Positions 54,541 to 64,000 are shown, counted from the stretch's first letter. The stretch: DNA of 64,000 bases from an uncultured Pelagibacteraceae bacterium (GCA_902558815.1 CACEFF010000001.1:282918-346917), one strand, 5' to 3'. A program made the numbers and translations. Notes: generated from the letters alone by a model not told the origin.

Positions 54541-57500
54541 ATGACTGAAAAATTATTAGTTCCTGATATCGGCGATTTTGAAAATGTAGAGGTTATTGAA
54601 CTTCTGGTAAAAGAAGGACAAGAAGTAAAAAAAAATGATCCAGTTATAACTATCGAAAGTGATAAATCTAGTGTTGAAATACCATCTATATTTTCAGGTA
54701 GAGTAAAAACTATTAGTGTCAAAGTTGGAGATAAAGTTTCAAAAGGTGATTTAATCCTAAATATAACAAACTCAAATCAATCATCTTCTTCATCTACAGT
54801 TATCCCAAAAGATACTGAGAATTTGATACAAGAAGCAGAAAGTGCATTAAAGAAGAATAAAGATCAAGCTACTAAAGTTAAAGAAAAAGAAAAACCAGAA
54901 ATAATTAAGGTTTTAAATGATGGTGACTTAGATCCACTAGAGACCAACGAATGGATTGAGTCTCTTTCTGCAGTTATCGAAAAAGATGGTAATCAAAGAG
55001 CCCATTATTTAATAAAAGAATTAATTAATAATGCCTATATGAAGGGTGCTAATATTCCTTATACTCAAAATACTCCCTACATAAATACGATCCCAGTGAA
55101 CGAGGAAAAAAAATCAGGTGGAGATCAGAACATAGAAAGAAGAATAAGATCACTAATCAGATGGAATGCTGCAGCAATGGTTGTGAGAGCAAACAAAAAA
55201 TATCCAGAACTTGGGGGACATATAGGAACATTTGCATCTGCAGCAACTCTATATGATGTAGGAATGAATCATTTCTGGAGAGCTAAGAATAATAAATTTG
55301 GAGGAGATTTAATTTATTTTCAAGGACACAGTGCACCAGGCATGTATGCTAGAGCATTTCTTGAAGGCAGACTTAATGAAAAGCAATTAGATAGTTTTAG
55401 ACAAGAAGTTAACCCAGGCGGATTATCTTCTTATCCACACCCATGGTTGATGCCAAAATTTTGGCAGTTTCCTACGGTCTCAATGGGATTAGGGCCGATG
55501 CTTGCTATCTATCAAGCTAGATATATGAAATATTTAATTAATAGAGGTTTAATTAAAGATGAAGGTAGAAAAGTATGGGCATTTTTAGGAGATGGAGAAA
55601 TGGATGAACCTGAATCTTTAGGAGCTATTGGCTTAGCTGCAAGAGAGAAGTTAGATAATTTAATTTTTGTTGTGAATTGTAATTTACAAAGATTAGATGG
55701 ACCAGTTCGAGGTAATGGAAAAATTATACAAGAATTAGAGGGAATTTTTAGAGGAGCTGGATGGAATGTGATTAAAGTAATTTGGGGTTCTTATTGGGAT
55801 CCATTATTAGCAAATGACAAAACAGGTCATCTAGTTAAAACTATGAATGAAACTGTAGATGGCGAATATCAAGCAATGAAAGCAAGAAATGGGGCTTATG
55901 TCAGAGAAAAATTTTTTGGCAAATATCCAGAAACAAAAGAATTAGTATCAAGTCTATCAGATAAGGATATTTGGAGATTAAATAGAGGTGGGCACGATCC
56001 CCACAAAGTTTTTGCTGCTTATGATAGAGCATCAAAAAATATTGGAAGTCCAACAGTTGTAATTGCTAAAACCATAAAAGGTTATGGCATGGGGAAAAGT
56101 GGAGAAAGCGTTAACACAACACACCAAACAAAAAAATTAGATATAGAGGACCTAATGTACTATAGGGATAGATTTGATGTTCCTTTAACTGATCAACAAG
56201 TAAAAAATATTGAGTATTACAAGCCTGATCAAAACTCCCAAGAAATAAAATATATCAAAGAAAAAAGACTTCAGCTTGGAGGGTTTATTCCAGAGAGAAC
56301 TACTTATGCAAAACCTATTAAAGTACCTTCTAAAAATATTTTTGATAATATGAAAGAGTCTACTGGCTCTAAAGAAATGTCTACTACAATGGCATTAGTT
56401 AGAATGTTGACAAATTTATTAAGAGATAAAAATGTTGCACCAAGGTTAGTTCCTATTATTCCTGATGAAGCAAGAACATTTGGCATGGAAGGTTTTTTTC
56501 AAAAAGTTGGTATATATGCTCATGAAGGTCAGAAATATGAACCAGAGGACTCTGCTCAATTGAGCTCATATAGAGAGGAAAAAGGTGGGCAAGTTTTAGA
56601 AGAAGGGATTACTGAAGCTGGTGCTATGTCCTCTTGGATTGCAGCTGGAACTTCTTACACAAATCATGATATTGAAATGATACCTATCTATCTTTTTTAT
56701 TCGATGTTTGGATTTCAAAGAATAGGGGATTTTGCTTGGGCAGGAGCAGATAGTCAATCTAGGGGATTTTTAATTGGTGCTACAGCAGGTAGAACAACTT
56801 TAGCTGGTGAAGGACTCCAGCACCAGGATGGTCACAGTCATCTATTGGCCTCAACAATACCAAACTGTATATCATATGACCCAACTTTTCATTATGAACT
56901 TGCAGTTATTTTTAGAGAAGGATTGAGAAGGATGCATGAAAAAAAAGAAAACATTTTTTATTACATAACAACTATGAATGAAAACTATTCTCATCCTGCA
57001 ATTCCTAAAGATAAATTTTGCGAAGAAGGAATTTTAAAAGGAATGTACAAAATTAAAGAATTTAACAAGTATAAGAAAACAAAAATACAGTTTCTTGGCT
57101 CAGGTACAATTTTAAGAGAAATGTTAGCTGGTGCTGAAATTTTGCAAAAAGAATATCAAATAGATAGTGAAATTTGGAGTGTTACAAGTTTTAATGAACT
57201 AAGAAGGGATGGCTTGGAAGTTGAAAGATTTAATCTTTTAAATCCAGATAAAGAAAACAAAAAATCATATGTTGAAAAATGTTTAGGTAAAACTGAAGGT
57301 CCTATATTAGCTGCTTCTGATTACATGAGAATGAATTCAGATCAAATTAGACCATATGTAAATAAAAGTTTTTATTCGTTAGGAACAGATGGATTTGGTA
57401 GAAGTGATACTAGAAAAAATTTAAGAAAATTTTTTGAAGTTGATAAAGAACATGTGGTTACATATGGATTGAGCATACTAGCCAAAGAGCAACTTATAGC

Positions 57501-57573
57501 TTCCAAATTTGCCAAAGAGGCAATTAAAAAATATAAAATTAACTCTAATAAACCAATGCCAACGAAGCTATAA
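54541..57573 (+). CDS. aceE: Pyruvate dehydrogenase E1 with N-terminal lipoyl domain
   Basis: A 1010-residue homodimeric-type E1. Residues ~129-1010 align with E. coli AceE from its first helix (DPLETNEW) to the end and include the ThDP motif GDGEMDEPES...NCNLQRLDGPV and GFQRIGDFAWAGADSQSRGF. The extra N-terminal part (1-76) is a complete lipoyl domain with target Lys42 in IESDKSSVEIPS, joined by a Ser/Lys/Glu linker. E. coli AceE (887) has no such domain. It is ~69% identical (49 of 71, hand aligned) to the AceF lipoyl domain. aceF follows after 1 bp. Confidence 0.96.
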   Translation: MTEKLLVPDIGDFENVEVIELLVKEGQEVKKNDPVITIESDKSSVEIPSIFSGRVKTISVKVGDKVSKGDLILNITNSNQSSSSSTVIPKDTENLIQEAESALKKNKDQATKVKEKEKPEIIKVLNDGDLDPLETNEWIESLSAVIEKDGNQRAHYLIKELINNAYMKGANIPYTQNTPYINTIPVNEEKKSGGDQNIERRIRSLIRWNAAAMVVRANKKYPELGGHIGTFASAATLYDVGMNHFWRAKNNKFGGDLIYFQGHSAPGMYARAFLEGRLNEKQLDSFRQEVNPGGLSSYPHPWLMPKFWQFPTVSMGLGPMLAIYQARYMKYLINRGLIKDEGRKVWAFLGDGEMDEPESLGAIGLAAREKLDNLIFVVNCNLQRLDGPVRGNGKIIQELEGIFRGAGWNVIKVIWGSYWDPLLANDKTGHLVKTMNETVDGEYQAMKARNGAYVREKFFGKYPETKELVSSLSDKDIWRLNRGGHDPHKVFAAYDRASKNIGSPTVVIAKTIKGYGMGKSGESVNTTHQTKKLDIEDLMYYRDRFDVPLTDQQVKNIEYYKPDQNSQEIKYIKEKRLQLGGFIPERTTYAKPIKVPSKNIFDNMKESTGSKEMSTTMALVRMLTNLLRDKNVAPRLVPIIPDEARTFGMEGFFQKVGIYAHEGQKYEPEDSAQLSSYREEKGGQVLEEGITEAGAMSSWIAAGTSYTNHDIEMIPIYLFYSMFGFQRIGDFAWAGADSQSRGFLIGATAGRTTLAGEGLQHQDGHSHLLASTIPNCISYDPTFHYELAVIFREGLRRMHEKKENIFYYITTMNENYSHPAIPKDKFCEEGILKGMYKIKEFNKYKKTKIQFLGSGTILREMLAGAEILQKEYQIDSEIWSVTSFNELRRDGLEVERFNLLNPDKENKKSYVEKCLGKTEGPILAASDYMRMNSDQIRPYVNKSFYSLGTDGFGRSDTRKNLRKFFEVDKEHVVTYGLSILAKEQLIASKFAKEAIKKYKINSNKPMPTKL

Positions 57574-57574
57574 G

Positions 57575-58849
57575 ATGTCAACGAAAGATATTAAGGTTCC
57601 TAATATTGGAGAATTCAAGGATGTGGAAGTTATAGAGGTTTTAATTAAAAAGGGTCAAGAAATAAAAAAAAATGATCCATTAATAACGATCGAAAGTGAT
57701 AAATCGAGTGTTGAGATTCCCTCAACATTTGAAGGAATAGTTAAAGCTATTAATCTCAAAATTGGAGATAAAGTCTCAGAAGGTGATAAGATCTTGGAAG
57801 TTGAAATCAACGAAGACTCAAAAAAAGAACAAGAAACCAAATTAGTTAAAGAAGAAAATCCAAAAAAAATTATATTAGATAAAATTTCGGAAACAAAAAG
57901 AGCAATTGACCCTCAAAATTTGATTAACAATGATACATCCTCTGTAACTTTAGCATCTCCTAAGGCAAGAAAATTTGCTAGAGAATTGGGAGTGGATATT
58001 CAGAAAGTTATGGGAAGTGAAAGAAAAGGAAGGGTAGTCGAAAGTGACATAAAATTGTTTGTATCTTCTTATTCGAACAAAAAAACTGAAAACAAAATTA
58101 AAGAACAAGAAAAGATTAAACAAGAATATTCCCATTCAGAATTTGGTGAAGTAGAGGTAAAAGATATTCCAAGAGTAAAGAGGCTTTCATCAAAATATCT
58201 AATAAATTCTTGGTCTAATATTCCACATGTTACAAATCACGATGAGGCAGATATTACCGAATTAGAAGAATTTAGAACTTCTCTTACTGATATATATACT
58301 GGAGAAAAGAAAAAAATTACTCCTTTAGCTTTTATAATAAAAGCATTAACCGCATCATTAAAAAAATTTCCAACTTTTAACTCTTCCATAGATGAAATTG
58401 AAGATGGAAAAATGACAATTAAAAAATATTATCATATAGGAATAGCAGTTGATACACCTCATGGCCTAATGGTTCCAAAGCTTAGAAACGCAAATAATAA
58501 AAATATTTCTTTAATAGGCAAAGAACTAAAAAAATTGAGTGAACAATGTAAAAATCTTAAAATTGACAAAAAGGAGTTATTTGGAGGTTCAATGACAATC
58601 ACTAGTCTTGGTGGAATTGGCGGTTCCTTTTTTACTCCTATCATTAACTATCCTGAGGTTGCTATTTTAGGAGTGGGAAAATCAGAAAAAAAACAAATTT
58701 ATTTAGATGATAAATTTGTAACAAGAACGATGCTTCCCCTTTCTTTATCATATGATCATAGAATAATTGATGGAGCTGAAGCTGCTCGTTTTAATAATGA
58801 CTTAAAAGAAAATCTGGGAAAAAACTTTGCTTATAAATTAGCTGTATAA
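57575..58849 (+). CDS. aceF: Dihydrolipoyllysine acetyltransferase (PDH E2)
   Basis: A 424-residue E2 when started at ATG 57575; the longer frame from 57509 overlaps aceE and is rejected. It has one lipoyl domain (1-~78, Lys in ESDKSSVEIPS), a peripheral subunit-binding domain (~125-165, SPKARKFARELGVDIQKVMG) and the catalytic core with YDHRIIDGAEAARF (His-x3-Asp-Gly). It transfers acetyl groups to CoA. With a single lipoyl domain the E2 is minimal, and the second is on E1. No E3 (lpd) gene follows. Confidence 0.95.
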   Translation: MSTKDIKVPNIGEFKDVEVIEVLIKKGQEIKKNDPLITIESDKSSVEIPSTFEGIVKAINLKIGDKVSEGDKILEVEINEDSKKEQETKLVKEENPKKIILDKISETKRAIDPQNLINNDTSSVTLASPKARKFARELGVDIQKVMGSERKGRVVESDIKLFVSSYSNKKTENKIKEQEKIKQEYSHSEFGEVEVKDIPRVKRLSSKYLINSWSNIPHVTNHDEADITELEEFRTSLTDIYTGEKKKITPLAFIIKALTASLKKFPTFNSSIDEIEDGKMTIKKYYHIGIAVDTPHGLMVPKLRNANNKNISLIGKELKKLSEQCKNLKIDKKELFGGSMTITSLGGIGGSFFTPIINYPEVAILGVGKSEKKQIYLDDKFVTRTMLPLSLSYDHRIIDGAEAARFNNDLKENLGKNFAYKLAV

Positions 58850-58857
58850 TTAAGATT

Positions 58858-59748
58858 ATGTCTAAGACTGTTTCATTATTAAGTGCTTTATTGTGCACTT
58901 TCATTTGGGGAACCACATTCATTGCTCAAGATACAGGAATGGATGATATAGGCCCTTTTACATTCAATGCAGTTAGATTTTTTGTGGGTTTTTTAGCAAT
59001 TATTCCACTAGCTTTTTTATTTGAAATTAAAAAGTTTAAATCAGAATTTAGATCAGATATCAAAACTTTTGCTATTCTCTCTTTTTTAATCGGCATATCA
59101 CTTTTTTTAGGTTCAGCATTACAACAAGTTGCTTTACTTTATACGGATGTTGCAAATGCAGCATTTTTTACGATTTTTTATGTTCCAATGGTACCAATAA
59201 TAATTTTTTTATTTGGAAAAAAAACAATTCATTGGAGTGTTTGGCCATCAGTGGTTTTGTGTTTAATAGGAGGATATCTATTAACAAATTTTTATGATGC
59301 TACAGTAAGACTAGGAGATAGTCTTGTATTATTAGGCGCCTTGTTTTGGAGTACACATATTATTTTTACTGGTATGATTATTACAAAATATAATCTACCA
59401 TTAACTATAGGTGCTGTTCAAACACTAATAGTAGCTTTATTTTCTTTTATAGTTGGAGCAACCTATGAAGAGTTTATTTTTGAAAATATCCTTAAAGAAA
59501 TAGACTCCATTTTATATGCTGGAATTTTATCAGGGGGTTTAGCTTTTGTCTTACAAATTTATGCACAAAGAAATATTACGCCTGCACCAGCAGCTATAAT
59601 TTTTTCCTTAGAGGGAGTTTTTGCAACAGTTGCTGCCTGGTTTTTGTTAAATCAAATCTTAGGTGTTAATAATTTATTAGGGTGTTTTTTCATATTATGT
59701 GGTGTCTTACTTTCTCAATTATTACCTTTAATAAAAAAAACTGTCTAA
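58858..59748 (+). CDS. EamA-family (DMT) transporter
   Basis: A 296-residue protein with ten predicted helices in two EamA halves. The N-terminus LLSALLCTFIWGTTFIAQDTG has the Trp-Gly-x-x-Phe motif of each EamA repeat; a second repeat is at ~150 (LVLLGALFWSTHIIFTGM). The substrate is unknown; amino acids, metabolites or nucleotide precursors are typical. It is the last gene of the aceE-aceF run and converges with uppP. Confidence 0.9.
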   Translation: MSKTVSLLSALLCTFIWGTTFIAQDTGMDDIGPFTFNAVRFFVGFLAIIPLAFLFEIKKFKSEFRSDIKTFAILSFLIGISLFLGSALQQVALLYTDVANAAFFTIFYVPMVPIIIFLFGKKTIHWSVWPSVVLCLIGGYLLTNFYDATVRLGDSLVLLGALFWSTHIIFTGMIITKYNLPLTIGAVQTLIVALFSFIVGATYEEFIFENILKEIDSILYAGILSGGLAFVLQIYAQRNITPAPAAIIFSLEGVFATVAAWFLLNQILGVNNLLGCFFILCGVLLSQLLPLIKKTV

Positions 59749-60512
59749 AGATAAATTATTTTAAAAATTACAAGGGCTATAATAATTCTATAAATTATAA
59801 AAATATTTAAAGAAAATTTATTAACATAGATTAAAAAAAATTTAACTGTAATATAAGAAAATAATAATGAAAAAATCACAGCAGATACATTCAAATAACT
59901 TATCTCAATTGATTGACTAAATGCATCTTTTAAACCAAGAAAACTTGCTCCAGCTAAGGCTGGAATTGATAATAAAAAAGAAATTTTACTAGAGTCAACT
60001 CTATTAAATTTTAAGTATCTAGCTGCTGTCAAAGTGATTCCCGCCCTACTTACACCAGGTATTAAAGCTAGTATCTGAAATAAACCAATGAATATTATAG
60101 ATTTAATATTTAAGTTTGATGATATATTTTGATTGGTTTCTTTTTGATCAGCAAAATAAAGAAGTACACCAAAAAATAAAGTTGTCCAAGCGATTACTTT
60201 TATATTTCTTAGAAGATAAATTACCTCAGTAGAATAAAGTATATATCCAAAAATGATAAGAGGTAATGAACCAACAACAATTAGATTTAAGAATTTTTTA
60301 TTATATCTAAGGTTAAATAAATCTTTTCTAAAATAGAAAATTATTGCAAGCAATGATCCTAAATGTAAACTTATATCAATTAATAATGAACTTGTTTTAA
60401 AATCATAAATTTTAGAAACTAGAATTAAATGAGCTGATGAGCTTATAGGTAGAAACTCTGATACTCCCTGAACAAATGAAAGAATTAGAATTTCTATAAA
60501 TTCTTGAAACAT
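59745..60512 (-). CDS. uppP: Undecaprenyl-diphosphatase
   Basis: A 255-residue polytopic enzyme of the BacA/UppP family. The signatures are SFVQGVSEFLPISSSAHLIL near the N-terminus and PGVSRAGIT (canonical PG-x-SRSG with Ser to Ala). It recycles undecaprenyl diphosphate, the lipid carrier of peptidoglycan synthesis that MurJ also uses. Its 3' end overlaps the EamA gene by 4 bp. Confidence 0.95.
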   Translation of the reverse strand: MFQEFIEILILSFVQGVSEFLPISSSAHLILVSKIYDFKTSSLLIDISLHLGSLLAIIFYFRKDLFNLRYNKKFLNLIVVGSLPLIIFGYILYSTEVIYLLRNIKVIAWTTLFFGVLLYFADQKETNQNISSNLNIKSIIFIGLFQILALIPGVSRAGITLTAARYLKFNRVDSSKISFLLSIPALAGASFLGLKDAFSQSIEISYLNVSAVIFSLLFSYITVKFFLIYVNKFSLNIFIIYRIIIALVIFKIIYL

Positions 60513-60598
60513 ATAAGTGTGGTAACTTAAAAAATATCAATTTTAAACAATTCGATTTCCACATAATAGCTATGCATTAATTAAATTCTTCCCAGTAA

Positions 60599-60639
60599 AG
60601 GTCATTTATTTATAAAAATAGGTCATATATACTGACCTA
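60599..60639 (+). promoter_or_regulatory. AGGTCA repeat operator upstream of gltD
   Basis: AGGTCA occurs at 60599-60604 and again 21 bp later at 60620-60625, then its inverse TGACCT at 60633-60638. The last two make a perfect inverted repeat TAGGTCA-7 bp-TGACCTA (60619-60639). Two sites 21 bp apart are on the same face of the helix. A TATAAT at 60668-60673 could be the -10, so the site would lie at about -60 to -40, an activator-type location. The regulator is not identified. Confidence 0.55.
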
Positions 60640-60694
60640 AATAATTCTTTTACTAATAAAAACAATGTATAATTTGCCTTAAATTTAAAAAATT

Positions 60695-62134
60695 ATGAAT
60701 AATAAAATGCTAAAATTTGTAGAAATAGGTCAACAAACTCCACCTAAAAGAGATATTGGAATTAGAAAAGATGATTTCAAAGAGATCTATGATGATTTTA
60801 TTAATAGAAAAGCTCAAGAGCAATCTAGTAGATGTTCGCAATGTGGAGTTCCATTCTGCCAGGTTCATTGTCCTTTAAGCAACAATATACCTGATTGGTT
60901 AAAACTAACTGCTGAGGGGAGATTAAAGGAAGCCTATGAATTATCTCAAAGCACTAACAATATGCCAGAAGTATGTGGAAGAATATGTCCTCAAGATAGA
61001 CTGTGTGAAGGTAATTGCGTAATAGAACAATCAGGCCATGGAACAGTAACTATTGGTTCAGTAGAAAAATACATTACTGATAAAGCTTGGGAAGAAGGTT
61101 GGATTAAACCAATTGAAGTAAAATTTGAAAAGAACCAAAGTATTGGAATAATAGGTGCGGGTCCAGCAGGGTTAGCTGCTGGGGAAGAATTAAGAAAAAA
61201 TGGATATAAAATAACAATTTATGATCGATACGATCGAGCTGGAGGATTATTAATATATGGTATTCCTAATTTCAAATTAGAAAAAAATGTAGTTGAAAGA
61301 AGAACTAAACTTTTAAAAGATGGTGGTATAAAATTTATTCAAAATTTTGAAGTAGGTAAGGATGCTACTTTGGAACAGCTTAGAAAAAAACATGATGCAA
61401 TTTTGATTGCAACTGGAGTTTATAAACCTAGAGAAATAAATTTACCTGGAAGTGATTTAGAAAATATCTTTCCAGCTATGGATTTTTTAACAGCATCAAA
61501 TAAAAAAGGTTTAGGAGATAAAGTTGAATTATTTGATAAAGGAATATTAAATGCTGAAGGTAAAGATGTTGTTGTTATTGGTGGTGGTGACACTGCAATG
61601 GATTGTGTTAGAACATCAATAAGACAAAAAGCTAGATCAGTTAAATGTCTTTATAGAAGAGATAAAGAAAACATGCCTGGATCTGCTAGAGAAGTTGCTA
61701 ATGCTGAAGAGGAAGGTGTCAAGTTTGTGTGGTTGTCAAGCCCTAAAGAATTTAAAGGCACTAATAAAATTGAAAATCTAGTTGTTGATCAAATTGAATT
61801 GGGTGAACCAGATGACTCAGGCAGAAGAAGACCAGAAATTAAAGAGGGTTCAGAATTTGAAATTAAAACTGATATGGTCATTAAAGCTCTTGGTTTTGAT
61901 GCAGAAGATCTCCCATATTTATTTGATGCAAAAGATTTACAAGTTACAAAATGGGGAACAATAAAAACAGATTTTGATACTATGGAAACAAACTTGAAGG
62001 GAATTTTTGCTGCAGGAGATATTGTTAGAGGAGCATCACTTGTTGTATGGGCTATTAAAGATGGAAGAGATGCAGCTACATCTATAAAAACCTATTTGGA
62101 AAATATTGAGTTTAAAAAAACAAGAGTAGCATAA
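60695..62134 (+). CDS. gltD: Glutamate synthase small subunit
   Basis: A 479-residue flavoprotein. The N-terminal Fe-S binding part holds SRCSQCGVPFCQVHCPL and CGRICPQDRLCEGNC. The FAD domain starts GIIGAGPAGLAAGEEL, and the NADPH domain has VVIGGGDTAMDC. It feeds electrons from NAD(P)H to GltB. A second in-frame ATG at 60707 is also possible. The stop overlaps the gltB ATG by one base. Confidence 0.97.
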   Translation: MNNKMLKFVEIGQQTPPKRDIGIRKDDFKEIYDDFINRKAQEQSSRCSQCGVPFCQVHCPLSNNIPDWLKLTAEGRLKEAYELSQSTNNMPEVCGRICPQDRLCEGNCVIEQSGHGTVTIGSVEKYITDKAWEEGWIKPIEVKFEKNQSIGIIGAGPAGLAAGEELRKNGYKITIYDRYDRAGGLLIYGIPNFKLEKNVVERRTKLLKDGGIKFIQNFEVGKDATLEQLRKKHDAILIATGVYKPREINLPGSDLENIFPAMDFLTASNKKGLGDKVELFDKGILNAEGKDVVVIGGGDTAMDCVRTSIRQKARSVKCLYRRDKENMPGSAREVANAEEEGVKFVWLSSPKEFKGTNKIENLVVDQIELGEPDDSGRRRPEIKEGSEFEIKTDMVIKALGFDAEDLPYLFDAKDLQVTKWGTIKTDFDTMETNLKGIFAAGDIVRGASLVVWAIKDGRDAATSIKTYLENIEFKKTRVA

Positions 62135-64000
62135 TGGAGCTCTATAAAAACAATCTCAAACTATTGACTCAAAATCATGTTTATTCAAAAGAAATGGAGC
62201 ATGATGCTTGTGGTGTTGGTTTAATTGCATCAACAGAAGGAAAAAAAACTAGAGCAGTTGTAGATTATGGGATCGAGGCGTTAAAAGCGGTTTGGCATAG
62301 AGGAGCAGTGGATGCCGATGGGAAGACTGGAGATGGAGCAGGAATACATCTTGAAATACCAAAAGATTTTTTTATAGAAAAAATTGAAGTTACTGGACAT
62401 GACTACGATAACGCTGAGATTTGTGTGGGTATGATTTTTTTACCTAAAAATGATTATTCTGCACAAGAAAGTTGTAAAACAATTGTTGAAAGTGAACTAA
62501 CAAAAAACGATTTTAGTATTTATGGCTGGAGACAAGTCCCAGTAAATCCAAAAGTTTTAGGTGAAAAGGCATTACAAACTATGCCTGAAATAATTCAGGT
62601 TTTATTTAAGTCTAATGATACTAATTTACTTGATAAAGAACTAGAAAGAAAAATTTATGAAACTAGAAAAAAAATAGAAAATAAAGCTTTTGACCTGTCT
62701 TTAAATAACTTTTATATTTGCTCGATTAGCTCTAAATCTATTATTTACAAAGGAATGTTTTTAGCAGAAGCAATTTCTGATTTTTTTTTAGATTTAAAAG
62801 ATGAGAGATTTATATCAAGATTTGCCATTTTTCACCAAAGGTTTTCAACTAACACTGCGCCAAGTTGGAGTTTAGCCCAACCATTCAGAGCTGTAGCTCA
62901 TAATGGAGAAATTAATACTTACAAAGGAAATAAAAATTGGATGAAAGTTCATGAACAAGAAATGAGTAGTCCACTTTTTGAGGATGTAAATAACTTAAAG
63001 CCAGTAATTCAAAATGGTGTTTCAGACTCTGCTGCACTAGATAATGTTTTTGAACTATTAAACAAATCTGGCCAACCTGCGCCATTAGCTAAATTAATGT
63101 TAATCCCAGATGCATGGTCAAAAAAAAATAAAACTCTTCCAAAAAGTCATCAGCAGTTATTTAATTTTTTAAATAGTACAATGGAACCATGGGATGGCCC
63201 AGCTGCAATAGCTGCGACAGATAACGAGTGGGTTATTGCTGCAAATGATAGAAATGGCTTAAGACCTTTAAGATACGCAATAACTAAAGACAAACTTCTT
63301 TTTGCTGGTTCAGAAACAGGAATGATAGAACTTAATGAAAAAAAGATTTTATCTAAAGGGAGACTTGGCCCTGGAGAAATTATAGGTGTTAGAATTGAGA
63401 AAGGAAAAGTTTTTTCAAATGATCAAATTAAAGATTACTTAGCAAAAGAGTTTAAACATTTTAATTCACAAATAATTGATTTGGATGAAAAATTATCTAT
63501 CTCTAAAGAAAAATATAGTTTTAAAGGAGAAGATTTAAGAAGAAGACAACATACATTTGGAATAAGCCTAGAGGATCTTGAATTAATTTTACATCCAATG
63601 GCTGAGGAGGCAAAAGAAGCTACTGGCTCAATGGGTGATGATACACCATTAGCAGTCTTATCAGATAAATATAGACCACTTTACCATTTTTTTAGACAAA
63701 ACTTTAGTCAAGTGACTAATCCTCCGATCGACTCATTAAGAGAGAATAAAGTTATGAGTTTAAAGACTCGATTTGGAAATTTAGGTAATATCTTAGATTT
63801 TGATACTTTAACTAAAGAAAATATCTATGTTTTAAATAGTCCAATATTATCTAACTCACAATTTAGTAAATTCATAAATTTTTTTGGAAAAAATTCCTTA
63901 GCTATAGATTGCACTTTTTCAAATGAAGAAAATTTAGTAAATGCTATTGAAAGAATACAAAAAGAATCAGAGATAGCAGTTAGACAAGGTGTAACTCAAT
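62134..64000 (+). CDS. gltB: Glutamate synthase large subunit (partial)
   Basis: The frame is open for 622 codons from ATG 62134 to the window end, with the C-terminus beyond. A 25-residue propeptide precedes the N-terminal nucleophile Cys26 in HDACGVGLIA. The class II amidotransferase domain continues with RFAIFHQRFSTNTAPSW and PFRAVAHNGEINT. The synthase and Fe-S domains should lie outside. GltBD is normally the main route of ammonium into glutamate, together with glutamine synthetase. Coupled to gltD by TAATG. Confidence 0.97.
   Translation, partial: MELYKNNLKLLTQNHVYSKEMEHDACGVGLIASTEGKKTRAVVDYGIEALKAVWHRGAVDADGKTGDGAGIHLEIPKDFFIEKIEVTGHDYDNAEICVGMIFLPKNDYSAQESCKTIVESELTKNDFSIYGWRQVPVNPKVLGEKALQTMPEIIQVLFKSNDTNLLDKELERKIYETRKKIENKAFDLSLNNFYICSISSKSIIYKGMFLAEAISDFFLDLKDERFISRFAIFHQRFSTNTAPSWSLAQPFRAVAHNGEINTYKGNKNWMKVHEQEMSSPLFEDVNNLKPVIQNGVSDSAALDNVFELLNKSGQPAPLAKLMLIPDAWSKKNKTLPKSHQQLFNFLNSTMEPWDGPAAIAATDNEWVIAANDRNGLRPLRYAITKDKLLFAGSETGMIELNEKKILSKGRLGPGEIIGVRIEKGKVFSNDQIKDYLAKEFKHFNSQIIDLDEKLSISKEKYSFKGEDLRRRQHTFGISLEDLELILHPMAEEAKEATGSMGDDTPLAVLSDKYRPLYHFFRQNFSQVTNPPIDSLRENKVMSLKTRFGNLGNILDFDTLTKENIYVLNSPILSNSQFSKFINFFGKNSLAIDCTFSNEENLVNAIERIQKESEIAVRQGVTQ

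Noticed and set aside
57509..57574. Longer aceF reading frame overlapping aceE
   Set aside because: The extra 22 residues come from the aceE 3' end in another frame; ATG 57575 begins the standard lipoyl-domain N-terminus.

Overview
The window looks like a stretch of a streamlined alphaproteobacterial genome of the SAR11 (Pelagibacterales) type. It is very AT-rich, intergenic gaps are mostly 0-200 bp, genes commonly overlap by 1-14 bp, and A/T-ending codons and Lys/Asn/Ile dominate. The gene set is alphaproteobacterial: Irr and a Mur-like Fur, CarD with 7Fe ferredoxin and a SUV3-type helicase, rpsT-dnaA, fabA-fabB-fabI, Coq7/UbiE/UbiB and twin-TM HIG1-like genes. I assigned it by gene content and style, not by a database match. 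No insertion sequence, prophage, CRISPR array or rRNA gene was seen. No stretch over 300 bp lacks a gene.

Layout. 1-2.6 kb: LpoA-like/RsmI/DolP-like envelope and rRNA-modification cluster. 2.6-10.5 kb: malic enzyme, MurJ, TrpS, Nfu, a Bax-like glucosaminidase, a secreted polysaccharide deacetylase and a half-length TsaB. 10.5-16.5 kb: Fur, MiaB, PhoH, YbeY, Lnt, MetK. 16.5-23.3 kb: nusA-infB-rbfA-rpsO-pnp, led by a promoter plus intrinsic terminator that looks like an attenuator. 23.3-26.3 kb: fabA-fabB-fabI, divergent from Irr. 26.3-29.8 kb: the most accessory-looking part, with katG, a 2-oxoglutarate/Fe(II) oxygenase, a DUF2061 membrane protein and a 59-residue cysteine-rich protein, under Irr-box-like and Fur-box-like sites. 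29.8-35 kb: a minus-strand run with SH3 protein, ThiF-like E1, dut, coaBC, ubiB and ubiE.

35-39 kb: mutM, rpsT, dnaA, dnaN. 39-46 kb: plsC, lysA, a tiny LptM-like lipoprotein, argH, a TlpA-type thioredoxin, a twin-TM protein, an esterase, an HNH protein, coq7, dsbB and a DedA-like protein. 46-53 kb: tRNA-Leu, an acyl-CoA synthetase, a 25-residue purely basic peptide gene with its own control signals, CarD with a lysine-rich extension, ferredoxin, a TerB-like protein, a SUV3-like helicase, a thioesterase and tRNA-Arg. 53-60.5 kb: thiolase, aceE with an extra N-terminal lipoyl domain, aceF, an EamA transporter and uppP. 60.5-64 kb: gltD-gltB behind a striking AGGTCA repeat operator; gltB runs off the window.

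Most genes are core housekeeping functions. The main points of interest are: (a) the iron/peroxide block at 25.8-29.8 kb; (b) the lipoyl-AceE fusion; (c) the polybasic micro-gene; (d) the nusA attenuator; (e) the glt operator; and (f) several real small genes (40, 59, 43 and 25 residues) that a length cutoff would miss.
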